NCBI RefSeq assembly: GCF_000015865.1
Contig: NC_009012.1
Location: 868,001 to 932,000 of the forward strand
Direction: 5' to 3'
Source: Acetivibrio thermocellus ATCC 27405
GTDB lineage: Bacteria; Bacillota; Clostridia; Acetivibrionales; Acetivibrionaceae
DNA: 64,000 bases
Shown: positions 1-8,309 of the stretch, in pieces
How the letters are laid out: each line of letters begins with the position of its first letter
Numbering within the stretch: the stretch's first letter is position 1
Translations under genes and position numbers: made by a program
The notes under the pieces: generated by a model
Databases searched by the model: none
Told to the model about the DNA's origin: nothing
The model's input: only the letters and a program-made list of their open reading frames with translations

Positions 1-438
1 TTAGACGGTGAGGATGTAACCGACTTTATAAGGACTCCCGAGGTCTCTATCGGTGCATCCAATGTGGCTACTGTTCCGGCAGTAAGGCTCAAAATGGTTG
101 AGCTTCAACGGGAAATAGCCAAAAAGAACAGTGTCGTGATGGACGGTAGAGACATAGGTACATACGTATTGCCCGATGCAACGCTCAAGTTCTTTCTTAC
201 TGCTTCTGTTGAAGCCAGGGCAATAAGAAGATATAATGAGCTTTTGTCCAAAGGAATAACTCAGATAACTTTGGAAGATGTAAAAAAAGATATAGAATAC
301 AGGGATAAAAACGACAGCAACAGGGAATTTGCTCCTTTGTCAAAAGCTCCTGATGCTATTGAAATTGATACCACCGATTTGACTATAGAACAAGTTGTAA
401 ATAAAATTATGGAGTATGCAAAGGACTATGTATGCTAG
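1..438 (+). CDS. cmk: Cytidylate kinase, 3' part (5' end outside window)
   Basis: Phosphorylates CMP and dCMP to the diphosphates in the cytoplasm, for pyrimidine nucleotide supply. The reading frame is open from base 1, so the N-terminal P-loop lies outside the window. The visible part holds the NMP-binding and LID regions typical of the family: DVTDFIRTPEVS near the window edge, VMDGRDIGTYVLPDA, then FLTASVEARAIRRYNE and DIEYRDKNDSNREFAPL. A GTG at 64 could be misread as a start, but homology continues upstream of it. It overlaps the next gene, plsC, an order (cmk-plsC-ispH) common in clostridia and suggestive of one operon. Confidence 0.93.
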   Translation, partial: LDGEDVTDFIRTPEVSIGASNVATVPAVRLKMVELQREIAKKNSVVMDGRDIGTYVLPDATLKFFLTASVEARAIRRYNELLSKGITQITLEDVKKDIEYRDKNDSNREFAPLSKAPDAIEIDTTDLTIEQVVNKIMEYAKDYVC

Positions 439-1039
439 TTTGAAGAATATATACTATGGTTTTCTGAGGGCAATTATTACTACGTTTTTTGACTTGTTTT
501 ACAGGGTGAGTATTATCGGTATAGAAAACGTTCCGGTAGAAGGTCCTGTACTTTTGTGTGCAAATCACATTGCTGAAATGGATATGTTTTTTATAGGATA
601 CAGGCTGAAAAGACTGGTTAGATACATGGCCAAGGAAGAACTCTTCAGAATTCCCTTAGTATCTTCATTTATAAAAAGCCTTGGCGCTTTTCCTGTAAAG
701 AGGGGAAAAGGAGATGTCGGAGCAATCAAAACCGCTTTGAAACTCCTTGAGGAAGGTCATATTGTCGGTATTTTTCCCGAGGGCACAAGGCTTAAAAATA
801 AAAAAGGCAAAAATATAAAAGCCAAACCCGGGGCCGCACTTTTGGCACAGAAATCAGGTGCTCCGATTTTGCCTGTGGCAATTTCAGGACGTTACCGTCC
901 TTTCAGTAAAATAAAAGTTGTTTTTGGGAAACCATTTACTCTTGATTTAGACAAAAATACGAAATATACTAATAGTGAATTGGTTGAATTCAGTGAAAGT
1001 ATAATGAAAAAAGTTTATTCACTTTTGGGGGAGTATTAA
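416..1039 (+). CDS. plsC: 1-acyl-sn-glycerol-3-phosphate acyltransferase
   Basis: Transfers an acyl chain to lysophosphatidic acid, making phosphatidic acid at the membrane for phospholipid synthesis. The acyltransferase signature is plain: CANHIAEMD corresponds to the NHxxxxD catalytic box, followed by the FPEGTR substrate-binding box and a later ILPVAISG block. About 207 residues is normal for short PlsC proteins. An N-terminal hydrophobic stretch (residues about 8-30) should anchor it. The start is uncertain: ATG at 416 overlaps cmk by 23 bases, and ATG at 428 is equally possible; neither has an ideally spaced Shine-Dalgarno. It is followed one base later by ispH, so the two are almost certainly cotranscribed. 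Confidence 0.92.
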   Translation: MQRTMYASLKNIYYGFLRAIITTFFDLFYRVSIIGIENVPVEGPVLLCANHIAEMDMFFIGYRLKRLVRYMAKEELFRIPLVSSFIKSLGAFPVKRGKGDVGAIKTALKLLEEGHIVGIFPEGTRLKNKKGKNIKAKPGAALLAQKSGAPILPVAISGRYRPFSKIKVVFGKPFTLDLDKNTKYTNSELVEFSESIMKKVYSLLGEY

Positions 1040-1040
1040 T

Positions 1041-3125
1041 TTGGAGATAATAGTTGCTAAATCAGCCGGTTTTTGTTTCGGGGTAAGTAACGCAGTTAAA
1101 ACCGTCAATAATCTTCTGGAAAATCAAAAAGAGCCCATATACACATACGGTCCTATTATTCACAATGCGCAAGTAGTAGATCTTTTTACTTCCAAAGGTG
1201 TTAAAAAAATTGATGATATTGACGAAGCAGAGCCCAACGGTCATATTGTAATCAGGGCTCATGGTGTTACACCGGACATTTATAAAAAAATTTCAGACAA
1301 GGGGTTGATTTTGGAAGATGCTACATGTCCATACGTAAAAAAAATTCACAACCTTGTAAAGGAGAAAAGTGAGGAAGGCTACAAGATAATAATTGTAGGC
1401 GACAGGAATCATCCTGAAGTTATAGGGATAAATGGATGGTGTAACAACCAGGCATATATAGTTGACAGTGTTGACGATGTAGAAAAATTTCCCACAAGCG
1501 ACGAAAAAGTTTGCGTAGTTGCACAAACAACGATAACAAACGAAAAGTGGCTCGAGGTAAACACGGCATTAAAAAAGAAATTCAAAAATATTTTAAAATT
1601 TGATACAATATGTAGTGCAACCAGCAGAAGACAAAACGAAGCAGAAGAAATAGCAAAAAATGTTGATATGATGATTATTATCGGGGGAAAAAACAGTTCA
1701 AACACCCAAAAGCTTTATGACATATGTAAAAAGCATTGCAATCTGACGTATAAAATTGAGACTTCCGGTGATTTGCCACCGGTAGACATAAAAAAAATAA
1801 AAAAAGTAGGTATTTCTGCCGGAGCTTCTACGCCGGACTGGGTAATTGAGGAGGTTATTAAAAAAATGAGTGAATTAAACAAACAAGGAATGGTCGATAT
1901 TTTAGAAAATGATGGTGAAATAGATTTCGCCAATGCTTTTGAGAATTCGTTTGTCAGAATACATGCAGGAGACACTGTAAAGGGAAAAATAATTGGCTTT
2001 AACAGCAATGAGGTTTTCGTTGACTTGGGTTACAAGGCTGACGGCATAATTCCTCTCGAAGAGTACACTGACGACCCTAACTTCAATATTGAAAAGGAAG
2101 TAAAGATTGGAGAAGAAGTCGAAGTTCTCGTTGAAATGGTCAATGACGGCGAAGGCAACGTAAGACTCTCAAAGAGGAAAGTGGATGCCATAAAATCTTG
2201 GGATGACATAGTTAAAGCCTATGAAAACAAGACTCCTGTAAACGCTTATGTTGTTGAAGTTGTAAAGGGGGGCGTAATTGCCAGCTACAAGGGCGTAAGA
2301 ATATTCGTTCCTGCTTCACAGGTAAGCGATAGATATGTAAAGGATTTGAACGAATTCCTGAAGAGAAGCATAACTGTCAGAATTTTAGAGCTTAATGAAA
2401 AAAGACGTAAAGTGGTAGGTTCCGCAAGGGTGATTATCGAAGAGGAAAAGGAAGCTCTTGCCAACAGGACATGGAACAGCATGGAAGTTGGAAAAGTATT
2501 CAAAGGTACTGTAAAAAGTCTTACTGATTTCGGTGCTTTTGTTGATATAGGCGGAGTTGACGGACTTATCCATATTTCAGAACTTTCATGGACAAGAGTC
2601 AAACATCCGTCTGAAGTATTAAAAGTCGGAGATGAAGTTGAAGTAACAGTTTTGGAGTTTGACAAAGAAAAGAAAAAAGTATCTTTGGGATATAGAAAGA
2701 TGGAAGACAATCCATGGTATAAAATAGAAGAAAAATACAAAGTTGGTGATGTTGTCAAGGTAACCGTTCTCCGTTTTGCTCCCTTTGGTGCTTTTGTTGA
2801 GCTGGAAAAAGGTGTGGACGGATTGGTTCACATATCCCAGATATCTTCAAAGAGACTGGCAAAAGTTGAAGATGCTCTTGAGATTGGTATGAAAGTTGAC
2901 GCAAAAATAATTGAAGTAGACGGCGAAAACAAGAAAATCAGCCTTAGTATTAAAGAGGTTATGCCGATAGATCCTCCTTCATCAAAGAGTGAATCCAAAG
3001 CAAAGGACGGATCCGAAGCAAAAGAAACCTCTGCCAATACTGAAGAGGAAGCTGAACCGACAGAGCATAGGGAAGACATGAACGTAACAGTTGAAGATTT
3101 GGTATCAAAAACAACGCAATCTTAA
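1041..3125 (+). CDS. ispH: IspH (HMB-PP reductase) fused to ribosomal protein S1-like domains
   Basis: The N-terminal half (residues 1 to about 285) is 4-hydroxy-3-methylbut-2-enyl diphosphate reductase, the last step of the MEP isoprenoid pathway. The three cysteines that bind its Fe-S cluster are visible at C12 (AGFCFGV), C96 (DATCPYVKK) and C191 (TICSATSRRQNEA), with H41, H74 and H124 in conserved places. The C-terminal part (about 300-640) carries four S1 RNA-binding repeats, the best being VGKVFKGTVKSLTDFGAFVD and VLRFAPFGAFVELEKGVDG, then an acidic tail. This fusion is known in Clostridia, where it supplies S1 function. The start is TTG at 1041, with GGAG seven bases upstream. Confidence 0.95.
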   Translation: MEIIVAKSAGFCFGVSNAVKTVNNLLENQKEPIYTYGPIIHNAQVVDLFTSKGVKKIDDIDEAEPNGHIVIRAHGVTPDIYKKISDKGLILEDATCPYVKKIHNLVKEKSEEGYKIIIVGDRNHPEVIGINGWCNNQAYIVDSVDDVEKFPTSDEKVCVVAQTTITNEKWLEVNTALKKKFKNILKFDTICSATSRRQNEAEEIAKNVDMMIIIGGKNSSNTQKLYDICKKHCNLTYKIETSGDLPPVDIKKIKKVGISAGASTPDWVIEEVIKKMSELNKQGMVDILENDGEIDFANAFENSFVRIHAGDTVKGKIIGFNSNEVFVDLGYKADGIIPLEEYTDDPNFNIEKEVKIGEEVEVLVEMVNDGEGNVRLSKRKVDAIKSWDDIVKAYENKTPVNAYVVEVVKGGVIASYKGVRIFVPASQVSDRYVKDLNEFLKRSITVRILELNEKRRKVVGSARVIIEEEKEALANRTWNSMEVGKVFKGTVKSLTDFGAFVDIGGVDGLIHISELSWTRVKHPSEVLKVGDEVEVTVLEFDKEKKKVSLGYRKMEDNPWYKIEEKYKVGDVVKVTVLRFAPFGAFVELEKGVDGLVHISQISSKRLAKVEDALEIGMKVDAKIIEVDGENKKISLSIKEVMPIDPPSSKSESKAKDGSEAKETSANTEEEAEPTEHREDMNVTVEDLVSKTTQS

Positions 3126-3203
3126 TAACAATAATTTTAATAATATATCTTACTTTTTATCATATCTGTGTTTTAGCCGAAGATTTGTTTGTAAATTGCT
3201 TTC

Positions 3204-3232
3204 AAAGCCTGTTGCAAAACGTAGCAGGCTTT
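3204..3232 (+). terminator. Putative terminator after ispH
   Basis: An 8-bp inverted repeat (AAAGCCTG with CAGGCTTT) around a 13-base loop lies about 80 bases after the ispH-S1 stop and runs into TTTTCG. The U-tract is short, so efficiency is uncertain. Confidence 0.5.
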
Positions 3233-3372
3233 TCGTTTGCTTATATTTTTGCATGTTTTGGCATGATTATAAGTGTAAACATGATAAAAATGTATAAAAA
3301 ATAAAGCAAACCGAAGGAGATTTTTAATAATTCAGAATAAACAAGATATATTAAAAATTTTAGAAAAATCTA

Positions 3373-3400
3373 TTGACATTTAGTACAGACGTGCTAAAAT
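3373..3400 (+). promoter_or_regulatory. Sigma-A-type promoter for speH
   Basis: A perfect -35 TTGACA (3373-3378) and -10 TAAAAT (3395-3400) are separated by 16 bases. It would start transcription near 3407 and give a leader of about 70 bases. It lies in the otherwise AT-rich gap 3126-3477, in which I see no other gene. Confidence 0.72.
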
Positions 3401-3477
3401 AAATTTTGTTGAAATTGACCAATTTCAAATTAAAAGAAAGGTTGTTGATACTTTTAAAAATTGAAGGAGGAAATGCA

Positions 3478-3852
3478 ATGAATGCTTTGGGCCGTCATAT
3501 TTTGGCAGAAATATATGGATGCGATGCCGCAATACTTAACAATCGAAATTTGATTGAGAAAATCATGGTTGAATCCGCTCTCGAAGCTGGTGCTGAAGTT
3601 AGAGAAGTGGCATTCCACAAATTCAGTCCCCAGGGAGTAAGCGGTGTGGTGGTTATTTCTGAATCCCATTTGGCAATCCATACATGGCCGGAGTTGGGAT
3701 ATGCCGCAGTAGATGTGTTTACCTGCGGGGAAAAAGTTAATCCATGGGATGCTTGCAATTACCTGACTGAAAGGTTTAAAGCCAAGCATATGACTGCAAC
3801 CGAGGTGAAACGAGGAGTCTTCGAAGAACCTGTTAAAGTTGCAAATTTATAA
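3478..3852 (+). CDS. speH: S-adenosylmethionine decarboxylase proenzyme
   Basis: Decarboxylates S-adenosylmethionine to give the aminopropyl donor for spermidine. It is the small bacterial class 1B form: 124 residues, a proenzyme that cleaves itself to create a pyruvoyl group. With the chosen start the self-cleavage serine is S63 in [11 protein letters not shown], with H68 and C83, the positions known for Thermotoga SpeH. The frame stays open upstream to 3406, but ATG 3478 has GGAGG seven bases before it and matches the family N-terminus ([11 protein letters not shown]). It is monocistronic, with its own promoter and terminator. A potABCD polyamine importer lies elsewhere in the window (45.4-49.2 kb). 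Confidence 0.96.
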   Translation: MNALGRHILAEIYGCDAAILNNRNLIEKIMVESALEAGAEVREVAFHKFSPQGVSGVVVISESHLAIHTWPELGYAAVDVFTCGEKVNPWDACNYLTERFKAKHMTATEVKRGVFEEPVKVANL

Positions 3853-3870
3853 TTGTTAAAATAGATCTTT

Positions 3871-3900
3871 AAAAGCGTGCCGGTATGCACGCTTTTATGT
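3871..3900 (+). terminator. Rho-independent terminator after speH
   Basis: A perfect 10-bp stem (AAAAGCGTGC with GCACGCTTTT) around a six-base loop begins 18 bases after the speH stop and ends in TTTTATGTTTT. Confidence 0.88.
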
Positions 3901-4068
3901 TTTATATACCGTATTGCACATTCATTTATTCCGATTTTTCCCGCACAACATATTATATATTTATTTTTAACCATCTGTATGGTAAAATAATTATAATATT
4001 GCAGTCATATCATATACATCGGCCTGTTCTTTAAATTTTTATTCCATTCAATTAAGAGAGGAGTAGGT

Positions 4069-4479
4069 ATGGAAAGGACACTTGTTATATTAAAGCCTGA
4101 TTCTGTAAAAAGGAAGCTTGTCGGTGAAATTATATCCCGTTTTGAAAAAAGAAATTTCACAATCCTTCACTTGAAAATGATGAATATTGACAGGGAATTG
4201 GCCTGCGAACATTATTCCCATGTAAAGGATAAACCTTTTTTCAACGATATGATTGATTATATAACATCCGGGCCGGTTGTTGTAATGGTTCTTTCCGGAT
4301 ACAGGGTAATTGAGGCGGTAAGAAGTATGGTCGGTGCGACAAGCAATTTTGATTCCAAGCCCGGTACCATCAGGGGTGATTATGGATATCACAGATTTGA
4401 AAATCTTATCCATGCTTCAGATTCTTGTGAAAGTGCCGAAATAGAAATAAAGAGGTTTTTCCCCGAACTGGATTCGTAG
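4069..4479 (+). CDS. ndk: Nucleoside diphosphate kinase
   Basis: Exchanges gamma-phosphates between nucleoside tri- and diphosphates through a phosphohistidine. The family is clear from end to end: MERTLVILKPDSVKR at the N-terminus, R/F-rich nucleotide site residues, GATSNFDSKPGTIRGDYG, and the active-site histidine H115 in NLIHASDS. At 136 residues it has normal length. The ribosome binding site GAGAGGAG is well placed before ATG 4069. It stands alone between the speH terminator and cheR, about 100 bases from the latter. Confidence 0.96.
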   Translation: MERTLVILKPDSVKRKLVGEIISRFEKRNFTILHLKMMNIDRELACEHYSHVKDKPFFNDMIDYITSGPVVVMVLSGYRVIEAVRSMVGATSNFDSKPGTIRGDYGYHRFENLIHASDSCESAEIEIKRFFPELDS

Positions 4480-4582
4480 ATCGTTATACAAAACTAAATA
4501 CACAGGTTACAGATTCATACTTGCAGTCGATACAAGATAGCCGGTTTTTGTCATTTAAAAATACGAATGGAGAGATGGCAAA

Positions 4583-5365
4583 ATGGTTATGGATTACGAA
4601 GGCTTTAAGAAAGAAATATTCAAGCTGACCGGAATTGACCTTGGCTCTTACAAAGAAAAACAAATGAAAAGACGGCTTGACTCCCTGATAAGCAAAAATA
4701 ATTTCAGCGGCTATAAAACATACATTGAAGCTCTTAAAACAGATAAAAAACTTTTCAATGAATTTATCAACTATATGACCATCAATGTATCAGAGTTCTA
4801 CAGAAATCCGGAACAGTGGGAAAAACTAAAAAATATCATACTTCCGTCACTTCTCGAAAAAAATAGCAATCCGAAAATCTGGAGTGCCGCCTGTTCGAGC
4901 GGAGATGAGCCTTATACTCTTGTTATGATACTGAACGAATTTTTACCGCTTAACAAAATAAAAATTATCGCCACCGACATAGACGCCGAAATCCTTGTAA
5001 AAGCAAAAAACGGGCTTTACACTGAGAAAAGCATTGCCAATCTGCCAAAAAAATATGTTGAGAAATATTTTAAAGTAGACGGCGATGTATATGCCATAAA
5101 CCAGGAAGTAAAAAATTGTGTCGAATTTAGTAAACACAATCTGTTGGCAGACCCTTATCCAAAAAACTGCGACCTTATCGTATGCAGAAATGTACTTATT
5201 TATTTTACCGAGGAAGCAAAGGCGGAAATTTATAAAAAATTCAACAGAGCCTTAAAAACCGGTGGTGTGCTTTTTGTCGGAAGCACAGAACAGATAATAC
5301 TTTATAATCTTTATAATTTCAAGCCCATACAAACGTTCTTTTATCAAAAGGAAAAAGATATTTAG
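4583..5365 (+). CDS. cheR: CheR-type chemoreceptor glutamate methyltransferase
   Basis: SAM-dependent methyltransferase that methylates glutamates on chemoreceptor proteins. The N-terminal all-alpha CheR domain (residues about 1-70) is followed by the Rossmann methyltransferase domain. Motifs seen: EFYRNPEQWEKL, SAACSSGDEPYTLVM (SAM-binding motif I), IATDIDAEIL, and CRNVLIYFTEEAK. At 260 residues it is a stand-alone CheR with no fused TPR or CheB. No other chemotaxis gene is nearby, so its receptor partner is unknown. ATG 4583 has GGAGAG eight bases upstream. A small membrane peptide follows 46 bases later. Confidence 0.92.
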   Translation: MVMDYEGFKKEIFKLTGIDLGSYKEKQMKRRLDSLISKNNFSGYKTYIEALKTDKKLFNEFINYMTINVSEFYRNPEQWEKLKNIILPSLLEKNSNPKIWSAACSSGDEPYTLVMILNEFLPLNKIKIIATDIDAEILVKAKNGLYTEKSIANLPKKYVEKYFKVDGDVYAINQEVKNCVEFSKHNLLADPYPKNCDLIVCRNVLIYFTEEAKAEIYKKFNRALKTGGVLFVGSTEQIILYNLYNFKPIQTFFYQKEKDI

Positions 5366-5411
5366 AGAAAAAAATACTTTAAAGAAAAAATGTTTCGGGA
5401 AGGGGAGTTGT

Positions 5412-5567
5412 ATGTTTAAACGAATTGCAGCCTGGATACTTCTGGCAGGCTTTGTACTTTTGCTGCTTAACATTACAGTATTCGGAATTTATCGTGAGAT
5501 AAGCGCAGCCATCTATCTTGTCGTAATGATAATTTATATTTTTTACCTTATTGCGAATAAGAAATAA
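5412..5567 (+). CDS. 51-residue membrane peptide
   Basis: A short frame starts at ATG 5412, with AGGGGAG four bases upstream, and ends at TAA 5567. It encodes 51 residues with two hydrophobic segments (about 7-25 and 33-47) joined by a short polar turn containing IYREI, and ends in a lysine-rich tail, as expected for a helical hairpin membrane peptide. I recognise no family. It sits 46 bases after cheR on the same strand, so it is probably cotranscribed. The good ribosome binding site and clean two-helix pattern make it likely to be real. Confidence 0.6.
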   Translation: MFKRIAAWILLAGFVLLLLNITVFGIYREISAAIYLVVMIIYIFYLIANKK

Positions 5568-5599
5568 TAAAGAGAAAACTCAATCATAAAGTATATATG

Positions 5600-5659
5600 A
5601 ACCACTTCCGGCAAATACTCATATTATAGAATACTTCTTGCTTGCGGAGGTGGTTTTTA
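5600..5659 (+). terminator. Terminator-like hairpin overlapping the next gene's ribosome binding site
   Basis: Bases 5600-5614 pair with 5642-5655: about 14 pairs with one bulge and one G-U. The T-run at 5654-5658 follows directly, so this looks like the terminator of the cheR unit. The 3' arm contains the GGAGG Shine-Dalgarno of the following gene, whose ATG is at 5659. Confidence 0.6.
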
Positions 5660-5946
5660 TGGTAGTGGCAGTTCAGAAAGGGCTCGACAACTTAAAGCGG
5701 GAACTGGCAAAAAGAGGTTTCGAGGTTGTCGATTTGGAAACCTACAACTATCCAATAGACGCTATTGTATATGAAGGAAATTCATTTCAGATATCCTATG
5801 TTTCCAGAAACAACATGCCTCAAATGACCGCAGGTCAAAGGTCAAACTACGGCGTATTCATTGTCAATGCTCTTGGTAAAAGCATCAACGAAATAGAAGA
5901 CATGCTTCGTACAAGATATTACAGTCCTCTCTTCGAGCTAAATTAA
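5659..5946 (+). CDS. UPF0180 family protein
   Basis: A 95-residue soluble protein resembling the UPF0180 (YkuS-like) family of spore-forming Firmicutes, of unknown function. The N-terminal pattern LKRELAKRGFEVVDLE followed by DAIVYEG matches the family's 'long-term prediction' fold. After about residue 45 it continues with QISYVSRNNMPQMT and a C-terminal helix with INEIEDMLRTRYY. The frame could open earlier at TTG 5638, but ATG 5659 has GGAGG eight bases before it. That ribosome binding site sits in the arm of a terminator-like stem, so translation may be gated by RNA structure. Confidence 0.72.
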   Translation: MVVAVQKGLDNLKRELAKRGFEVVDLETYNYPIDAIVYEGNSFQISYVSRNNMPQMTAGQRSNYGVFIVNALGKSINEIEDMLRTRYYSPLFELN

Positions 5947-6017
5947 GTTTCATAAAAGCTTAAATTTCATAGTAAATTTATTATCAAAACAATACGATAT
6001 ATATTTTTTCAAAAATA

Positions 6018-6046
6018 TTGACAAGCATTTCACAAAGTGCTAATCT
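6018..6046 (+). promoter_or_regulatory. Promoter of the iscR-nifSU-mnmA unit
   Basis: A perfect -35 TTGACA (6018-6023) and -10 TAATCT (6041-6046) are spaced by 17 bases. Transcription would start near 6053, about 43 bases before the regulator's ATG. The sequence ACCTAGTAATGC just downstream is a plausible site for autoregulation, but I cannot assign it. Confidence 0.7.
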
Positions 6047-6095
6047 AATTGTGTGAATACCTAGTAATGCAGTTGGAATTGGGGGATTGGCTTTA

Positions 6096-6527
6096 ATGTG
6101 GTTATCTACCAAAGGAAGGTATGGGTTAAAAGCCATGCTTGATCTTGCCCTCCACAACGGCGAGGGACCGGTTGCTTTAAAAAGTATTGCCGAGCGCCAG
6201 AATTTGCCGGAAAATTATTTGGAGCAACTTTTTGCAACTCTTAAAAAGGCTGGCCATATTACAAGTGTTAGGGGTGCACAGGGAGGCTATTTGCTTTCCA
6301 AAGACCCTGACAGTATTACAATAGGCTCGATTTTAAGGTCACTGGAGGGTTCTCTCGCACCGGTTGATTGTGTTGTGGAAGACAGTTCTCCAAAATGTGA
6401 CCGTTTTGACAACTGTGTTACGAAAATAGTGTGGGAAAAAATAAGAGACAGCGTCAATGAAGCTGTAGATTCCATTACTTTGGGGGATCTCGTAAAAGAA
6501 TCCAACAAAAATTCCGCACTTTCTTAA
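6096..6527 (+). CDS. iscR: Rrf2/IscR-family Fe-S regulator
   Basis: Winged-helix transcription factor of the Rrf2 family, probably sensing Fe-S cluster status and controlling the cluster-assembly genes that follow. The helix-turn-helix region is in residues about 1-65 (KGRYGLKAMLDLALH, NLPENYLEQLFATLKKAG, VRGAQGGYLLS). Three cysteines, C92, C101 and C107, match the cluster-binding trio of E. coli IscR in order and spacing class. Length, 143 residues, is normal. ATG 6096 is chosen over TTG 6087 because GGGGGA lies nine bases before it and family members start at this point. nifS, nifU and mnmA lie downstream. Confidence 0.9.
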   Translation: MWLSTKGRYGLKAMLDLALHNGEGPVALKSIAERQNLPENYLEQLFATLKKAGHITSVRGAQGGYLLSKDPDSITIGSILRSLEGSLAPVDCVVEDSSPKCDRFDNCVTKIVWEKIRDSVNEAVDSITLGDLVKESNKNSALS

Positions 6528-6626
6528 TATCGGCCACGTTTAATACTTTATTTTATTATGAGATTTTGTTTTTAGATATGCGTTTTGGGGAATAAATAAA
6601 TTAAAATAAATTAAAAATTTATTCTA

Positions 6627-6641
6627 AACTATACTATAGTT
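6627..6641. promoter_or_regulatory. Palindromic operator candidate before nifS
   Basis: A perfect 7+1+7 palindrome (AACTATA-C-TATAGTT) ends directly at the nifS ribosome binding site (AAGGAG, 6642-6647). Its position between the IscR-like gene and nifS suggests an operator for that regulator. Confidence 0.45.
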
Positions 6642-6655
6642 AAGGAGTAATCTTT

Positions 6656-7840
6656 ATGAGTGACAACAGGTTTGTTTATCTTGATCACGCTGCAACAACC
6701 CCGGTTAAACCAGAGGTACTTGAAGCTATGCTTCCGTACTTTTCAAATAAGTTTGGAAACGCTTCCTCAATTTACTCTATAGGAAGGGAAAGCAAAAAGG
6801 CAATTGAGGAGGCAAGGGAAAAGGTTGCCAAGGCAATTGGCGCGCTTCCCAGGGAAGTTTTCTTCACCGGTTCCGGCACCGAAGCAGATAATTGGGCTAT
6901 CAAAGGTGTTGCATATGCCAACAGGGACAAAGGCCGGCATATAATAACCACTGCAATAGAACATCATGCAGTACTCCACGCATGTCAGTACCTGGAAAGT
7001 GATGGCTTTGAGGTAACCTACCTGCCTGTTGATGAAAACGGTTTGGTGTCGCCTCAGCAGGTACAAGATGCAATAAGACCTGACACAATACTCATTACAA
7101 TTATGTTTGCCAACAATGAAATCGGCACCATTCAGCCCATAGCGGAAATAGGTAAAATAGCAAGGGAAAGAGGCGTAATATTTCATACCGACGCAGTCCA
7201 GGCAGTTGGAAATATACCCATAAATGTTGTTGACTTGAATGTTGACCTTCTGTCAATGTCAGGCCACAAGTTTTATGGACCGAAAGGCGTAGGTGCTCTG
7301 TACATCAGAAAAGGTGTAAAAATCGTATCGTTTATGCATGGAGGAGCTCAGGAGAGAGGCCGCAGAGCAAGTACTGAAAATGTTGCAGGTATAGTGGGCA
7401 TGGGTAAAGCCATCGAACTTGCAGTGGAAAATATGGAAGAAAATAATAAAAAGCTTATTGAATTGAGAGACAGGACAATCGAGGAAGTAATGAAAAAGAT
7501 ACCTTTTGTAAGGCTGAACGGAGACAGATACAAGAGACTTCCGGGCAACGTAAACTTCTCCTTTGAATTTATCGAAGGAGAATCCCTTCTTCTGATGCTG
7601 GACATGAAGGGTATTGCCGCATCAAGTGGATCTGCATGTACTTCAGGTTCTCTTGATCCGTCTCACGTACTGCTTGCAATAGGTCTTCCTCATGAAATAG
7701 CCCATGGTTCTTTGAGGCTTACTTTCGGTATTGAAAACACACATGAAGATATAGATTACCTTATGGAAGTACTGCCAACAATTGTTGACAGGCTAAGAGA
7801 AATGTCTCCATTATATGAAAAAGTGAAAAGAGGGAATTAA
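6656..7840 (+). CDS. nifS: Cysteine desulfurase NifS/IscS
   Basis: PLP enzyme that takes sulfur from cysteine as a persulfide and hands it to the scaffold protein and to tRNA thiolation. Features: [11 protein letters not shown] at the N-terminus, [11 protein letters not shown]-type substrate loop ([14 protein letters not shown]), [15 protein letters not shown], the PLP lysine K205 in [11 protein letters not shown], and the active-site cysteine C328 in [17 protein letters not shown]. At 394 residues it is full length. The next gene, nifU, follows after one base, and mnmA, which needs this sulfur, is two genes down. Start ATG 6656 has AAGGAG eight bases upstream. Confidence 0.96.
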   Translation: MSDNRFVYLDHAATTPVKPEVLEAMLPYFSNKFGNASSIYSIGRESKKAIEEAREKVAKAIGALPREVFFTGSGTEADNWAIKGVAYANRDKGRHIITTAIEHHAVLHACQYLESDGFEVTYLPVDENGLVSPQQVQDAIRPDTILITIMFANNEIGTIQPIAEIGKIARERGVIFHTDAVQAVGNIPINVVDLNVDLLSMSGHKFYGPKGVGALYIRKGVKIVSFMHGGAQERGRRASTENVAGIVGMGKAIELAVENMEENNKKLIELRDRTIEEVMKKIPFVRLNGDRYKRLPGNVNFSFEFIEGESLLLMLDMKGIAASSGSACTSGSLDPSHVLLAIGLPHEIAHGSLRLTFGIENTHEDIDYLMEVLPTIVDRLREMSPLYEKVKRGN

Positions 7841-7841
7841 T

Positions 7842-8291
7842 ATGATGTATAGTGAAAAGGTCATGGATCATTTTATGAATCCCAGAAACGTGGGAGAAAT
7901 TGAAAACGCCGACGGTGTCGGCGAAGTCGGCAATGCAAAGTGCGGAGATATAATGAAGATGTATCTCAAAATTGAAAACGATGTAATAGTTGACGCAAAG
8001 TTTAAAACCTTCGGCTGCGGAGCGGCAGTAGCCACAAGCAGTATGGCAACGGAGCTTGTGAAGGGTAAAACTATTGAAGAAGCTCTCAAAATAACCAACA
8101 AAGCCGTTGCAGAAGCTTTAGACGGGCTTCCTCCCGTTAAAATGCACTGCTCAAATCTGGCAGAAGAAGCCATCCGTGCCGCAATTGATGATTACAGACG
8201 CAAAAATGGGCTTCTTCCCGAAGGCAGTGAAAACAATGCTTGCGGAAGAAGATGTGATGACATACATCACGGTATTGATGACGAAGATTAA
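7842..8291 (+). CDS. nifU: Fe-S cluster scaffold NifU/IscU
   Basis: Scaffold on which Fe-S clusters are built with sulfur from NifS. Three cluster-binding cysteines are visible at C34 (NAKCGDIMKMYLK), C59 (TFGCGAAVATSSM) and C103 (KMHCSNLAEEAI). The N-terminus MYSEKVMDHFMNPRNVG is diagnostic. At 149 residues it is the single-domain IscU-like type, without the NifU C-terminal thioredoxin-like domain, but has a short tail with two extra cysteines (NNACGRRCDD) and histidines. The start may be ATG 7842 or the next codon. It is tightly coupled to nifS upstream and mnmA downstream. Confidence 0.95.
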   Translation: MMYSEKVMDHFMNPRNVGEIENADGVGEVGNAKCGDIMKMYLKIENDVIVDAKFKTFGCGAAVATSSMATELVKGKTIEEALKITNKAVAEALDGLPPVKMHCSNLAEEAIRAAIDDYRRKNGLLPEGSENNACGRRCDDIHHGIDDED

Positions 8292-8309
8292 AGGTGGATT
8301 TTAGTCACA

